Shown piece by piece: positions 56,926 to 64,000 of a DNA stretch of 64,000 nucleotides (the stretch's first letter is position 1; each line of letters opens with the position of its first letter). The stretch comes from Agromyces fucosus (GTDB lineage Bacteria; Actinomycetota; Actinomycetes; Actinomycetales; Microbacteriaceae). The notes under the pieces are model-generated. The model made no database searches. It worked only from the letters and a program-made list of their open reading frames with translations, and was not told the DNA's origin. The stretch lies in the NCBI RefSeq assembly GCF_004134865.1, contig NZ_SDPO01000002.1:992001-1056000 (forward strand). Direction: 5' to 3'. The translations under genes and the position numbers were made by a program.

Positions 56926-57375
56926 CTACTCGGCGGCCGTCGCCTCGACCACCGGCTGGGCCGCCGCCGGTGCCACGATGCGACTGCGCAGTGCCAGGAA
57001 GAGCAGCACCATGCCCGCGGCCAGCGCGATGTGGCCGAGGCCCGCGATGCCCGCGATCGCCGAGGTCGACTCCTCGCCCATGACCGTGAGCGAGCCGTGC
57101 CAGATGAGCATGGCCGACGTCACGATGACGCCCGCGTTGTAGACCCAGAAGAACCACTCGAAGAGGTGGCTCTTCGAGATCACGAAGACCTTCTCGATCA
57201 CGAGCACGATGAGCAGCACGATGAAGCCGAGCGTCAGCAGGTGGGTGTGGGCCAGGCCGAGCTGGGTGAACTGCCCTTCGGGGAAGTCGTTGGCCTTCGT
57301 GAACTCCCGGTAGAAGAGGCCGGAGGCGACGCCGACGATCATGTACGCGAACGATGCGTAGAACAGTTTCTGCAT
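56926..57375 (-). CDS. DUF2871 membrane protein
   Basis: A 149-aa four-span protein opening with Lys-Leu-Phe-Tyr-Ala-Ser-Phe-Ala-Tyr-Met and then Gly-Leu-Phe-Tyr-Arg-Glu-Phe-Thr-Lys, the family signature. His-Thr-His and Trp-His-Gly residues in the spans might bind metal or heme. ATG 57375 is the conserved start. The family has no assigned function. The 100-bp gap to the GH5 gene is empty apart from a weak GAGGTG/CACCTC stem (57399-57419). Confidence 0.88.
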   Translation of the reverse strand: MQKLFYASFAYMIVGVASGLFYREFTKANDFPEGQFTQLGLAHTHLLTLGFIVLLIVLVIEKVFVISKSHLFEWFFWVYNAGVIVTSAMLIWHGSLTVMGEESTSAIAGIAGLGHIALAAGMVLLFLALRSRIVAPAAAQPVVEATAAE

Positions 57376-57475
57376 GGCGGTTCCCTTCGGAGGCAGGCGA
57401 GGTGGTCGAGCCTCACCTCGATACTCCCCTTCTGCGGGCCGCCGACGCATCGAACGAAAGACGGAACCGCGGGCG

Positions 57476-58909
57476 TCAGCTCGGTCGCACCACGACCGTC
57501 TGCGCGCCGCCCTCGCCGTCGTCGCCGGCGTCGATCGTGAAGCGGAGGATGCGGAGCTCCGGGTCCCACGACACGACCTCGCCGCCCTCGACGACCCCGC
57601 CGTCGGGGAACCCGCCCGCAGGCAGGTAGACCTCGCTCGTCGCAGAGCCGTCGGCGGTCGGCGTGACCGAGATCTCGAGGGAGTCGGGCTCGGAGTTCCA
57701 CGTGTGCAGCTCGCCGGCGATCGCGCGCGGGTAGGGCCGGTCGAGCACCGTGATGAGGTTGCGCGGCGTTCCGTCCTCTTCATACGGCCCCCACGGCCCC
57801 GGGTCGCGCGACCAGTACGCGATGCCGATGCCCGAGGCATCCGACGTCGTGTAGACGAGGTCGACGTAGTCGAGCGCGCCGGGCAGCGTGGTGTCGAGGC
57901 CGAACTCGCCGAGGATGATCGGCACCCCGCCGAGGGCTTCGGCCGTGCGCAGCGTGTTCGAGCGCCACGCGGCCACCGTCGTCTCGACGAGGTCGCGCGA
58001 GGTGCCGCTGAATCCCTCGCCGAGATCCATCGGGAGCGGGTAGAGGTGCGGGCAGAAGGCGATGCGAGGGTCGCCCTCGCGGGGGTCGTCGACCGCGCCG
58101 AGCGCGCTCGGCAGCCCCCAGTTGAAGCCGAGCGCCTGGGGTTCGAGGCAGGCCCAGGAGTCCTGGTCGACCTCGCGGATCGCGTCGACGGTCTTCTGGT
58201 AGAGCGCGGTGAGCGGGCCTGCCTCGAAGGCCGGTCCCTGCACGGTGCCGCCGTAGGGCTCGTTCATGAGGTCGTAGGCGACCACCGCGTCGTTGTCGGC
58301 GAACCGCTCCGCGACGGCTCGCCAGGCCCCGGCGTAGTGGTCGGTGAGCTCGGGGTGCTCGCCCGTCGTGTTCCAGAAGTTGTCGAACGCGTGGATCACG
58401 CCGGGCTCGAGGTAGTACAGCTCCCACTGGTCGTGGTGGGCGACGGGGAAGCCGTCGAGGTACGTCGCCCACTCGGGCGCGCCGTTGCCGTTGTCGCCCT
58501 CGGGCGTGATGCCGGAACCCCAGAGGTCCTGGTGCATGTCGAGCATCACGTGATAGCCGCGCTCCTCGTACCAGCCCACACGCTCCTCGACGTCGTCGAG
58601 GTAGCCCTGATCGTAGACGCCGGGGCTCGGCTCGACCTTGCGCCACGAGATGAGGAAGCGCACGAAGTTCGTGCCCATGTCGGCCTGCTCCTGCACGAGC
58701 TGGTCCTCGGTGAAGTCGGGCATGCCGTCGGGCACGCTCTTCGAGCTGCTCGCGGTCGAGAACCCGTGCTGCACGAGCGAGCGCCCGTCGCCGTCGGTGA
58801 TGAAGGAGGCGGCCTCCGCCGGCCCCGGCGTCCGCATCGCCGCGGCCACGCCGCCCACGACGAGCAGCACTCCCAACCCTGCGGCGACGGTGCTTCGAGC
58901 GGCGAACAT
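57476..58909 (-). CDS. secreted GH5 endoglycoceramidase-like glycosidase
   Basis: A 477-aa enzyme with a signal peptide (residues 1 to about 34, Ala-Glu-Ala-Ala) and a GH5 TIM barrel. Acid/base Glu217 lies in Met-Asn-Glu-Pro-Tyr-Gly-Gly, nucleophile Glu335 in Leu-Gly-Glu-Phe-Gly-Leu-Asp, and His288/Tyr290 in the active-site loop. Asp-Met-His-Gln-Asp-Leu-Trp is typical of endoglycoceramidases. A C-terminal beta domain (about 390-477) is present. AAGGAGGACCGG precedes ATG. Bacterial members cleave glycosphingolipids or steryl glucosides; the local substrate is unknown. Confidence 0.9.
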   Translation of the reverse strand: MFAARSTVAAGLGVLLVVGGVAAAMRTPGPAEAASFITDGDGRSLVQHGFSTASSSKSVPDGMPDFTEDQLVQEQADMGTNFVRFLISWRKVEPSPGVYDQGYLDDVEERVGWYEERGYHVMLDMHQDLWGSGITPEGDNGNGAPEWATYLDGFPVAHHDQWELYYLEPGVIHAFDNFWNTTGEHPELTDHYAGAWRAVAERFADNDAVVAYDLMNEPYGGTVQGPAFEAGPLTALYQKTVDAIREVDQDSWACLEPQALGFNWGLPSALGAVDDPREGDPRIAFCPHLYPLPMDLGEGFSGTSRDLVETTVAAWRSNTLRTAEALGGVPIILGEFGLDTTLPGALDYVDLVYTTSDASGIGIAYWSRDPGPWGPYEEDGTPRNLITVLDRPYPRAIAGELHTWNSEPDSLEISVTPTADGSATSEVYLPAGGFPDGGVVEGGEVVSWDPELRILRFTIDAGDDGEGGAQTVVVRPS

Positions 58910-58919
58910 CCGGTCCTCC

Positions 58920-58947
58920 TTGACGTATGTGAGGGGGAGGCTATCAT
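58920..58947 (+). promoter_or_regulatory. sigma70-type promoter TTGACG-16-TATCAT
   Basis: The -35 TTGACG (58920-58925) and -10 TATCAT (58942-58947) are separated by 16 bp. ATG 58955 follows seven bases later, so the start site and start codon coincide (leaderless). This is the best promoter match in the window. Confidence 0.8.
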
Positions 58948-58954
58948 CAAACCC

Positions 58955-59590
58955 ATGCCGACTAGGACAGTTGACCCACATCGTCTCCATCGAGCCGATC
59001 GGGCCGTCCTCGCGGCACTCGTCGCGCTCGCGATCCTCGTCGGCATCTGGCCGCTGACCGGCGTCCTCACGACGTACGTGCCGCTTCTCGCGGTGCCCGC
59101 CGCCGCCGGGCTGCCGTACCTGATCCCGGCACTGCGACTGATGCCGCTCGGCGACACGACGTGGGCGTTCTGGCTCGCGGATGTGGCGGGGGTGCTCGTC
59201 ATGCTCCTCGTCGCGTTCGTCATGCTCCGCGCACCGAAGCGGCGTGCGGTGCCGAGCCCCGGTCGCGCATTCGGCCGCGGCGTGTGGGTCACGACCGTCG
59301 CGGTCGTCGCCGGCAACCTCGTGCGCGGGGTGTTCACGAGCTTCACGGTGCACGCCGACCTCGGCACGTACCTCGGCACCACGGCGGCGAACGTCGTGGT
59401 CTCCGCGATCACGGGTGCGTTGCTCGGCCTCGTGGTCGGCGCGGTCGCGGCCATCGTCGCGACGACCGGGCGCGGCAGCGGCGGCACCGACAGCGACGGC
59501 GCAGACGGCGACGAAGCGGATGCCGCGGCCGACGCCGAGACGCAGACCGTCGGCGATGACGCCGACGCCGAGGCATCCGTCACCGCCTGA
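58955..59590 (+). CDS. membrane protein with acidic tail, unknown function
   Basis: A 211-aa product with four membrane spans and an Asp/Ala/Gly-rich acidic C-terminal tail of about 40 residues. No family is recognised. It diverges from the GH5 gene with a 45-bp gap and is read from a strong promoter, without a ribosome site. The tail again uses GCGGATGCC codons. Confidence 0.75.
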   Translation: MPTRTVDPHRLHRADRAVLAALVALAILVGIWPLTGVLTTYVPLLAVPAAAGLPYLIPALRLMPLGDTTWAFWLADVAGVLVMLLVAFVMLRAPKRRAVPSPGRAFGRGVWVTTVAVVAGNLVRGVFTSFTVHADLGTYLGTTAANVVVSAITGALLGLVVGAVAAIVATTGRGSGGTDSDGADGDEADAAADAETQTVGDDADAEASVTA

Positions 59591-59624
59591 CGATCGCCGC
59601 GCGCGCCGACGAACGCGCCGCCTG

Positions 59625-60203
59625 CTAGCGCGGAGCGAATGCCGCGTGGAAGATCGACCACGCGCGCTGGGCGACCTGCCGGCGATCCTCGGCGCCGGTG
59701 CGCGCGAGCAGGTCGGCGAGCATCGACACGGCGAGCAGCACGTCGGCGTCCTCGACGGAGTCGCCGATGCGGCCTGCCACTCGTTCGCGTGCCACGAGGG
59801 CGCCGACGACCGCTCCGAGCCGCTCACCGAGGTGGACGACCCGGTCGTCGTGCTGGTGCTGCCAGATGAGGTCGATGAGCGCCGTCGACACGACGACCTG
59901 CCCGATGACCGCCTCGAGCAGGTCGTCGAGGGTGGCGCCCTCGTGTTCGACGGCGGACTCGAGTTCGTCGATGTTCTCGTCGAAGACGGCGACGGCGAGC
60001 GAGAGCCGATCGGGGAAGTGGCGGTAGAGGCTGCCCTGCCCGACGCCCGCCTTCTTGGCGATGGCGTTGAACGGACCCTGCAGGCCGTCGGTCGCGAAGA
60101 CCTCGCGCGCGGCGGCGATGATGGCGCGCCGGTTGCCGGGGCCGGCGCTCGGCCCGCGATTGGCCTTGCGGCCCTCGGAAGTTCCCTTCCCGCGTTCAGG
60201 CAC
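59625..60203 (-). CDS. TetR-family regulator of the divergent SDR pair
   Basis: A 192-aa protein. The HTH is Ile-Ala-Lys-Lys-Ala-Gly-Val-Gly-Gln-Gly-Ser-Leu-Tyr-Arg-His-Phe (about 48-63). GTG 60203 is used because no better start lies downstream within the fold. It is divergent from two overlapping SDR genes with a perfect 9-bp-arm dyad between them, so control of both genes is very likely. Confidence 0.92.
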   Translation of the reverse strand: MPERGKGTSEGRKANRGPSAGPGNRRAIIAAAREVFATDGLQGPFNAIAKKAGVGQGSLYRHFPDRLSLAVAVFDENIDELESAVEHEGATLDDLLEAVIGQVVVSTALIDLIWQHQHDDRVVHLGERLGAVVGALVARERVAGRIGDSVEDADVLLAVSMLADLLARTGAEDRRQVAQRAWSIFHAAFAPR

Positions 60204-60217
60204 GGGTGCTACCTTAC

Positions 60218-60239
60218 TACCGGACAAGGATGTCCGGTA
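60218..60239. promoter_or_regulatory. perfect 9-bp-arm TetR operator
   Basis: TACCGGACA-AGGA-TGTCCGGTA (60218-60226, 60231-60239) is an exact inverted repeat with a 4-nt spacer, in the 72-bp gap between the TetR and SDR starts. It overlaps the likely -10 of the SDR promoter. Confidence 0.88.
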
Positions 60240-60275
60240 TGGCTTCGCACCACATCGAAGAGAAGGAAGCACCAC

Positions 60276-61367
60276 ATGAACACCCCCAAGACCCTCACGG
60301 GCGACGACTCGATCAAGACCTGGCTCGAGCACCCCGTGGGCGGCCCGATCCTGCGTGACCTGCTCGCACAGGCCGGGCAGGACGCAGACGTCATGCGCCC
60401 CGTGCAGCGCCTCGCCATCAAGCGCCTCATCAAGCTCAGCAAGGGCCAGTTCAGCCAGGAGATGGTCGACCAGCTCGTCGCGCGCGCCGCGGCAGGCGAC
60501 GTGCCGGCAGGAGCAGCGGATGCCTCCGCCGAGGCGCCCGAGCCGACGACCGAGTCCGCCGATGCCGGCGGTGCCGCTGGCGTCGCATCCGCGGTCGAGC
60601 GTCCCGAGTGGGTCGAGCGCCTCGACCAGGGCCGCTTCGCCGGCAAGACCGTCATCGTCACGGGCGCCGGCTCCGGCATCGGTCGGGCGACCGCCTCCCG
60701 CATCGCCCGCGAGGGCGGCCGCGTGATCGCCGTCGACGTCTCGCAGGAGCGCCTCGACGACTTCGCGTCGGAGCACGCGGGCGCCGAGATCGTGACGCTC
60801 GTGGCCGACATCACCGACGACGCGAAGGTCGCCGAGATCGTCGCCGCAGCGGGCGACCGCATCGACGGCCTCGCGAACATCGCCGGCATCATGGACGACA
60901 TGACGCCGATCGGCGAGCTCACCGACGCCGTCTGGAAGCGCGTCTTCTCGGTCAACGTCGACGGCACCATGAAGCTCATGCGGGCCGTCGTGCCCGTCAT
61001 GGTCGCGCGCGGCACCGGGTCGATCGTGAACACCGCCTCCGAGGCCGCCCTCCGCGGCTCGGCCGCGGGTGTCGCCTACACGGCGTCGAAGCACGCGGTC
61101 GTCGGCCTCACGAAGTCGACGGCGTTCATGTACGGCCCGAGCGGACTGCGCGTGAACGCGGTGGCTCCCGGTGCCACGATCACGAACATCGAGGCGAAGT
61201 TCGCCTCACCGCTCGGCGCCGAGCGCGTGCAGCTCGCGATGACGATCCTGCCCGACGCCGCCGAGGCAGAGGCGCTCGCGGCATCCATCACCTTCCTGCT
61301 GAGCGACGACGGCGTCAACATCAACGGCGTCGTGCTCGCGAGCGACGGCGGCTGGTCGGCGGCATGA
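60276..61367 (+). CDS. SDR oxidoreductase with unusual N-terminal helical extension
   Basis: A 363-aa protein. Residues about 115-363 are a complete SDR (Thr-Gly-Ala-Gly-Ser-Gly-Ile-Gly, then Ala-Gly-Ile, Tyr-Thr-Ala-Ser-Lys). The first 115 residues form a separate helical segment, Glu-His-Pro-Val-Gly-Gly-Pro-Ile-Leu-Arg-Asp-Leu-Leu and Ser-Gln-Glu-Met-Val-Asp, linked by an Ala/Glu-rich spacer. The segment recalls the C-terminal cap of some actinobacterial glucosidases, but that match is weak. GAGAAGGAAG precedes ATG. The next SDR starts inside its stop (ATGA). Confidence 0.88.
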   Translation: MNTPKTLTGDDSIKTWLEHPVGGPILRDLLAQAGQDADVMRPVQRLAIKRLIKLSKGQFSQEMVDQLVARAAAGDVPAGAADASAEAPEPTTESADAGGAAGVASAVERPEWVERLDQGRFAGKTVIVTGAGSGIGRATASRIAREGGRVIAVDVSQERLDDFASEHAGAEIVTLVADITDDAKVAEIVAAAGDRIDGLANIAGIMDDMTPIGELTDAVWKRVFSVNVDGTMKLMRAVVPVMVARGTGSIVNTASEAALRGSAAGVAYTASKHAVVGLTKSTAFMYGPSGLRVNAVAPGATITNIEAKFASPLGAERVQLAMTILPDAAEAEALAASITFLLSDDGVNINGVVLASDGGWSAA

Positions 61368-62218
61368 GCACCGGCGCGGAGGCGGGCAAGCGCGACGTGC
61401 TCGTCGTCATCGGCGTCGGCGGCATGGGCGAGGCGATCGCGCGTCGGCAGGGCACCGGTCGCACCGTGGTGCTCGCCGACTTCAGCGAGGCCGCCCTCGA
61501 ACGCGTCGGCGGGGCTCTGCGCGGCGACGGCTTCGAGGTCGTCACGCACGTCGTCGACGTCTCGTCGCGGGGCTCCGTCGCCGAACTCGCCGATGCGGCC
61601 GCCGAGCTCGGCCGGGTGACGCAGGTCGTCCACACGGCCGGGCTCTCCCCGGTGCAGGCGCCGCGCGACGCGATCCTCGCGGTCGACCTGCTCGGCACCG
61701 CGCACGTGCTCGACGAGTTCGAGCGGGTGATCGCCCCGGGCGGTGCCGGCCTCGTCATCGCGAGCATGGCCGGTCACTTCCTGCCACCGCTGCCGCCCGA
61801 GGTCTCGCACGCACTCGCGACGACCCCGAGCGACGAGCTGCTCGCCCTGCCGGTGCTCGCCTCGGTCACGGATGCCACGGCGGCGTACCCGTTCGCCAAG
61901 CACGGCAACCACCTGCGGGTTCGCGCAGCGAGCACCCGCTGGGGCGCACGCGGTGCTCGCGTCAACAGCATCAGCCCCGGCGTCATCTCGACGCCGATGG
62001 GCCAGCAGGAGCTCGCCGGCGAGTCCGGCGGGCAGATGCGCGCCATGATCGCCGGCTCCGGCACCGGTCGAGTCGGCACCCCGTACGACATCGCGGATGC
62101 CGCGGCGTTCCTGCTGGGTCCCGACGCGAGCTTCATCACCGGCACCGACCTGCTGGTCGACGGCGGTGTCGTCGCCGCGGTCAGCACCGGACAGCTCGAC
62201 CTGCGCCGCGGGCAGTAG
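61364..62218 (+). CDS. SDR oxidoreductase, second of an overlapping pair
   Basis: A 284-aa SDR. The cofactor loop is the short Gly-Val-Gly-Gly-Met-Gly. The active-site Tyr and Lys are in Tyr-Pro-Phe-Ala-Lys. The C-terminal Asp-Gly-Gly-Val and Ile-Ser-Pro-Gly match the family. Unlike the first SDR it lacks an N-terminal extension. Overlap with the first gene implies equal amounts and perhaps a heteromer, or two steps of one pathway. The substrate is unknown. Confidence 0.88.
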   Translation: MSTGAEAGKRDVLVVIGVGGMGEAIARRQGTGRTVVLADFSEAALERVGGALRGDGFEVVTHVVDVSSRGSVAELADAAAELGRVTQVVHTAGLSPVQAPRDAILAVDLLGTAHVLDEFERVIAPGGAGLVIASMAGHFLPPLPPEVSHALATTPSDELLALPVLASVTDATAAYPFAKHGNHLRVRAASTRWGARGARVNSISPGVISTPMGQQELAGESGGQMRAMIAGSGTGRVGTPYDIADAAAFLLGPDASFITGTDLLVDGGVVAAVSTGQLDLRRGQ

Positions 62219-62229
62219 CGACGCGTCAC

Positions 62230-62267
62230 AGAGGGCGCCGATCGCAGTCCCGCGGCCGGCGCCCTCT
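62230..62267 (+). terminator. 11-bp hairpin after SDR operon
   Basis: Arms 62230-62240 and 62257-62267 are exact complements with a 16-nt loop, 12 bp beyond the stop codon and followed by TTGG. Confidence 0.8.
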
Positions 62268-62318
62268 TGGTCGCACCCGGTCGGGCGATGGCGCACGGCA
62301 TCCGAGTACGCTGCTCGG

Positions 62319-62864
62319 ATGCGCTTCGGAACGCTCGACTTCACGCCCGCCGCCGCCTCCCCCGCCCTGCTCGCGGCGTCCACGGCGGCCGCGGTCGGCG
62401 CGATGCCGGCAGCGGATGCCTCGGCGGTGCTGGTCTCCGCGATCGACCCCGGTCTCGCCGACACGGCCGCCTTCTGCGAGCACTACGAGATCTCGATGGG
62501 CGACGGCGCGAACTGCGTGATCGTGCAGGCGCGCCGGGGCGAGCGCACCTGGCACGCCGCGTGCCTCGTGCGCGGCGGCGACCGGCTGGACGTGAACGGC
62601 GCCGTGCGCCGGCATCTCGACGCGCGCAAGCTCTCGTTCGCCCCGATGGACGCCGCGGTCGAGCTCACCGCCATGGAGTACGGCGGCATCACGCCGATCG
62701 GCCTGCCCGCCGACTGGCAGATCCTCGTCGACCAGTCCGTCGCCGAGCACGAACGGCTCATCGTCGGCAGCGGCATCCGCGCTTCGAAGCTGCTCGTCCC
62801 GGGTGCGCTGCTCGCGAGACTGCCGAACGCCGAGGTGCTGCCGATCGCGCAGCGCCCGGGATAG
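62319..62864 (+). CDS. YbaK/EbsC-type aminoacyl-tRNA deacylase-like protein
   Basis: A 181-aa protein whose middle matches the YbaK editing fold, with the conserved Lys near residue 108 (Ala-Arg-Lys-Leu-Ser-Phe) and Gly-Gly-Ile-Thr-Pro-Ile-Gly-Leu-Pro-Ala. A leading region of 40 residues is extra. A -10-like TACGCT ends six bases before the ATG, so it is leaderless. Such proteins clear mischarged Cys-tRNA(Pro) or Ala-tRNA species, but the substrate here is unknown. Confidence 0.85.
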   Translation: MRFGTLDFTPAAASPALLAASTAAAVGAMPAADASAVLVSAIDPGLADTAAFCEHYEISMGDGANCVIVQARRGERTWHAACLVRGGDRLDVNGAVRRHLDARKLSFAPMDAAVELTAMEYGGITPIGLPADWQILVDQSVAEHERLIVGSGIRASKLLVPGALLARLPNAEVLPIAQRPG

Positions 62865-62894
62865 CCAACTCGGCTGGCCGAACTCCGCGAGCGC

Positions 62895-63125
62895 TCAGCT
62901 CTCCGTCGCGGCGACGCGCCGACGGCGTCGCAGGGCGATGAGCAGCGTCGCGACCGAGCCGCCGACCGCGATGAGCAGTGCCGCGACGGCGACACCGAGG
63001 TAGCGCCACTCGGATGCCTCGCTGTACGGGAACGTGTCGGCCCAGTCGAGGCCGAGGCGCACGACGACCGCGCCGAGCACCCAACTGAGCAGGATCCCTA
63101 CGATGACGAACAGCGTGCCACGCAT
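62895..63125 (-). CDS. small two-span membrane protein
   Basis: A 76-aa product. ATG 63125 is taken because TACGAT (63137-63132) ends exactly six bases before it, giving a leaderless start; an upstream ATG at 63185 would add 20 polar residues. Two membrane segments (about 5-25 and 42-65) are followed by a basic tail Arg-Arg-Arg-Arg-Arg. No family is recognised. Confidence 0.65.
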   Translation of the reverse strand: MRGTLFVIVGILLSWVLGAVVVRLGLDWADTFPYSEASEWRYLGVAVAALLIAVGGSVATLLIALRRRRRVAATES

Positions 63126-63231
63126 GCCCTCATCGTAGGAGGCCGCGCCGCCGGCGGAGGAGTCGGCGCTGTCGGCGCCGGGCATTAACCTCGATTCGGC
63201 CCGCGATCACGGGCAGCAGACGAAGGACGCC

Positions 63232-63894
63232 ATGCCGAAAGACGCTCGACTCAAGCCGCCCCGCATCGACGAGATCGTGCTCACCGACCTCGTCGACGGC
63301 AAGATCGACGAACTGGCCGCCGGCGACCGCGTCGAAGGCCGTCGCTTCCGCGGCGGCGATCTCTCGGAACGCGACCTCACCGGGGTGACCATCGGCGAGT
63401 GCGAGCTCGTCGGGGTGTTCGCCCACGATGCGCTGCTCCGCGGGGCGACACTCACCGAGACCGTGGTCGAGCGGCTCGAGGCCCCCGTGCTGCGCGCACC
63501 GCGCGCGACGCTTCGCGACGTGCTCGTGTCGGGCTCCCGCATCGGGTCGGTCGAGTTCTACGACAACACCTGGCAGTCGGTCCGCTTCGTCGGCTGCAAG
63601 CTCGGCTTCGTCAACCTGCGGGGTGCGGAGGTCCGCGACATCCGCTTCACCGACTGCACCATCGAGGAGCTCGACCTCGGCAACGCGCGGGCCGACCGCG
63701 TCGCGTTCGAGCAGTGCGACGTGCGATCGCTCGACGTGACGGGCGCCAGGCTCACCGACGTCGACCTGCGCGGTCTCGACCTCGCCGCGATCGCCGGTAT
63801 CGACGGGCTGCGGGGCGCCACGATGGACGGCATGCAGGTCGCGCTGCTCGCGACGACGCTCGCGAGTCACCTGGGCATCCGCGTCGTCGACTGA
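63232..63894 (+). CDS. pentapeptide-repeat protein
   Basis: A 220-aa protein with a run of A(D/N)LxX-type pentapeptides forming a right-handed beta-helix, clearest in residues 37-60 and 125-200 (Val-Asn-Leu-Arg-Gly, Val-Asp-Leu-Arg-Gly-Leu-Asp-Leu). Such helices in Qnr and MfpA mimic DNA and bind gyrase, but most family members have other or unknown roles. GAAGGACGCC precedes ATG. It diverges from the small membrane protein. Confidence 0.9.
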   Translation: MPKDARLKPPRIDEIVLTDLVDGKIDELAAGDRVEGRRFRGGDLSERDLTGVTIGECELVGVFAHDALLRGATLTETVVERLEAPVLRAPRATLRDVLVSGSRIGSVEFYDNTWQSVRFVGCKLGFVNLRGAEVRDIRFTDCTIEELDLGNARADRVAFEQCDVRSLDVTGARLTDVDLRGLDLAAIAGIDGLRGATMDGMQVALLATTLASHLGIRVVD

Positions 63895-63968
63895 TCTCCG
63901 GTCGGCTGCGGTCGCCATCGATGCGGTCTCGTGATCGAACGACCCTTCCGCGCGCCGTCGCCGACGGC

Positions 63969-64000
63969 TAGTGTTGGCCGGAACTGGGTCAAGCGACCCA
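63969..64000 (+). promoter_or_regulatory. TAGTGT box and 6-bp-arm hairpin at right edge
   Basis: TAGTGT (63969-63974) resembles the -10 boxes of this genome. Sixteen bases on, TGGGTC-AAGC-GACCCA (63985-64000) is a perfect stem-loop ending at the window edge. The remainder of 63895-64000 shows no gene. Whether this belongs to a gene to the right cannot be judged. Confidence 0.4.

Overview
The window is GC-rich (about 70 %), densely coded DNA from an actinobacterium, most likely a Microbacteriaceae member close to Agromyces or Microbacterium. That placement is inference. It rests on the codon use, the DUF222/HNH gene, the many MarR, TetR and HxlR regulators, the leaderless TAnnnT-ATG starts, and a strong preference for the string CGGATG/CATCCG inside genes. 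No rRNA, tRNA, CRISPR array, prophage, insertion sequence or replication origin was seen.

Layout. 1-7.9 kb: a cupin fragment, a small zinc-ribbon gene sharing a perfect 20-bp dyad with a divergent OhrR-type MarR gene, a hydroxyisobutyrate-dehydrogenase-like gene, a large RND pump with its own divergent MarR gene, and an alpha/beta hydrolase divergent from a WYL regulator. 8-16.2 kb: transport and housekeeping (EamA exporter, FAD monooxygenase, CDF metal transporter, AI-2E-type permease, secreted-type nuclease, membrane-anchored protein, GAP/LysE-type and SMR exporters). 16.3-21.7 kb: a STAND NTPase with HTH and TPR regions, a lipoprotein, a small membrane protein and a CPA1 Na+/H+ antiporter. 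21.7-26.3 kb: a thioredoxin-reductase-like enzyme and an ABC ATPase/YhgE/TetR operon with a perfect palindromic operator.

26.4-42.2 kb looks like one carbohydrate-utilisation region. It holds an SMP-30 lactonase, a DapA-family lyase, an SDR dehydrogenase, a 1350-aa Tat-exported protein ending in a golvesin/Xly-type carbohydrate-binding domain, a CE7-like esterase, a sugar ABC importer lacking its ATPase, an IclR regulator, a mandelate-racemase-family sugar-acid dehydratase and a type I sulfatase. A plausible reading is an extracellular attack on a decorated polysaccharide, import of the products, and oxidative non-phosphorylated breakdown (dehydrogenase, lactonase, dehydratase, then aldolase or dehydratase). 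The substrate cannot be read from the sequence.

42.3-55.8 kb: a PLP decarboxylase, a BadF-type kinase, a PLD-like protein, a PfkB kinase, a DUF222/HNH gene, small redox and cupin genes, a natural fusion of a luciferase-like and a BBE-type flavoprotein with a divergent HxlR gene, and a three-gene two-component operon. 55.9-64 kb: an AlkA-type glycosylase, a DUF2871 protein, a GH5 endoglycoceramidase-like enzyme, a TetR gene divergent from two overlapping SDR genes, a YbaK-like editing protein, small membrane proteins and a pentapeptide-repeat protein.

The most unusual non-coding signals are: two operator-like arrays (2.3 and 22.8 kb) sharing a nearly identical 41-bp core followed by 21-bp repeats; a dispersed GGTCGAGTAG repeat that supplies the stop codon of three unrelated genes; a second repeat lying in frame in the linker of the two-domain flavoprotein; and a set of at least seven strong leaderless starts.
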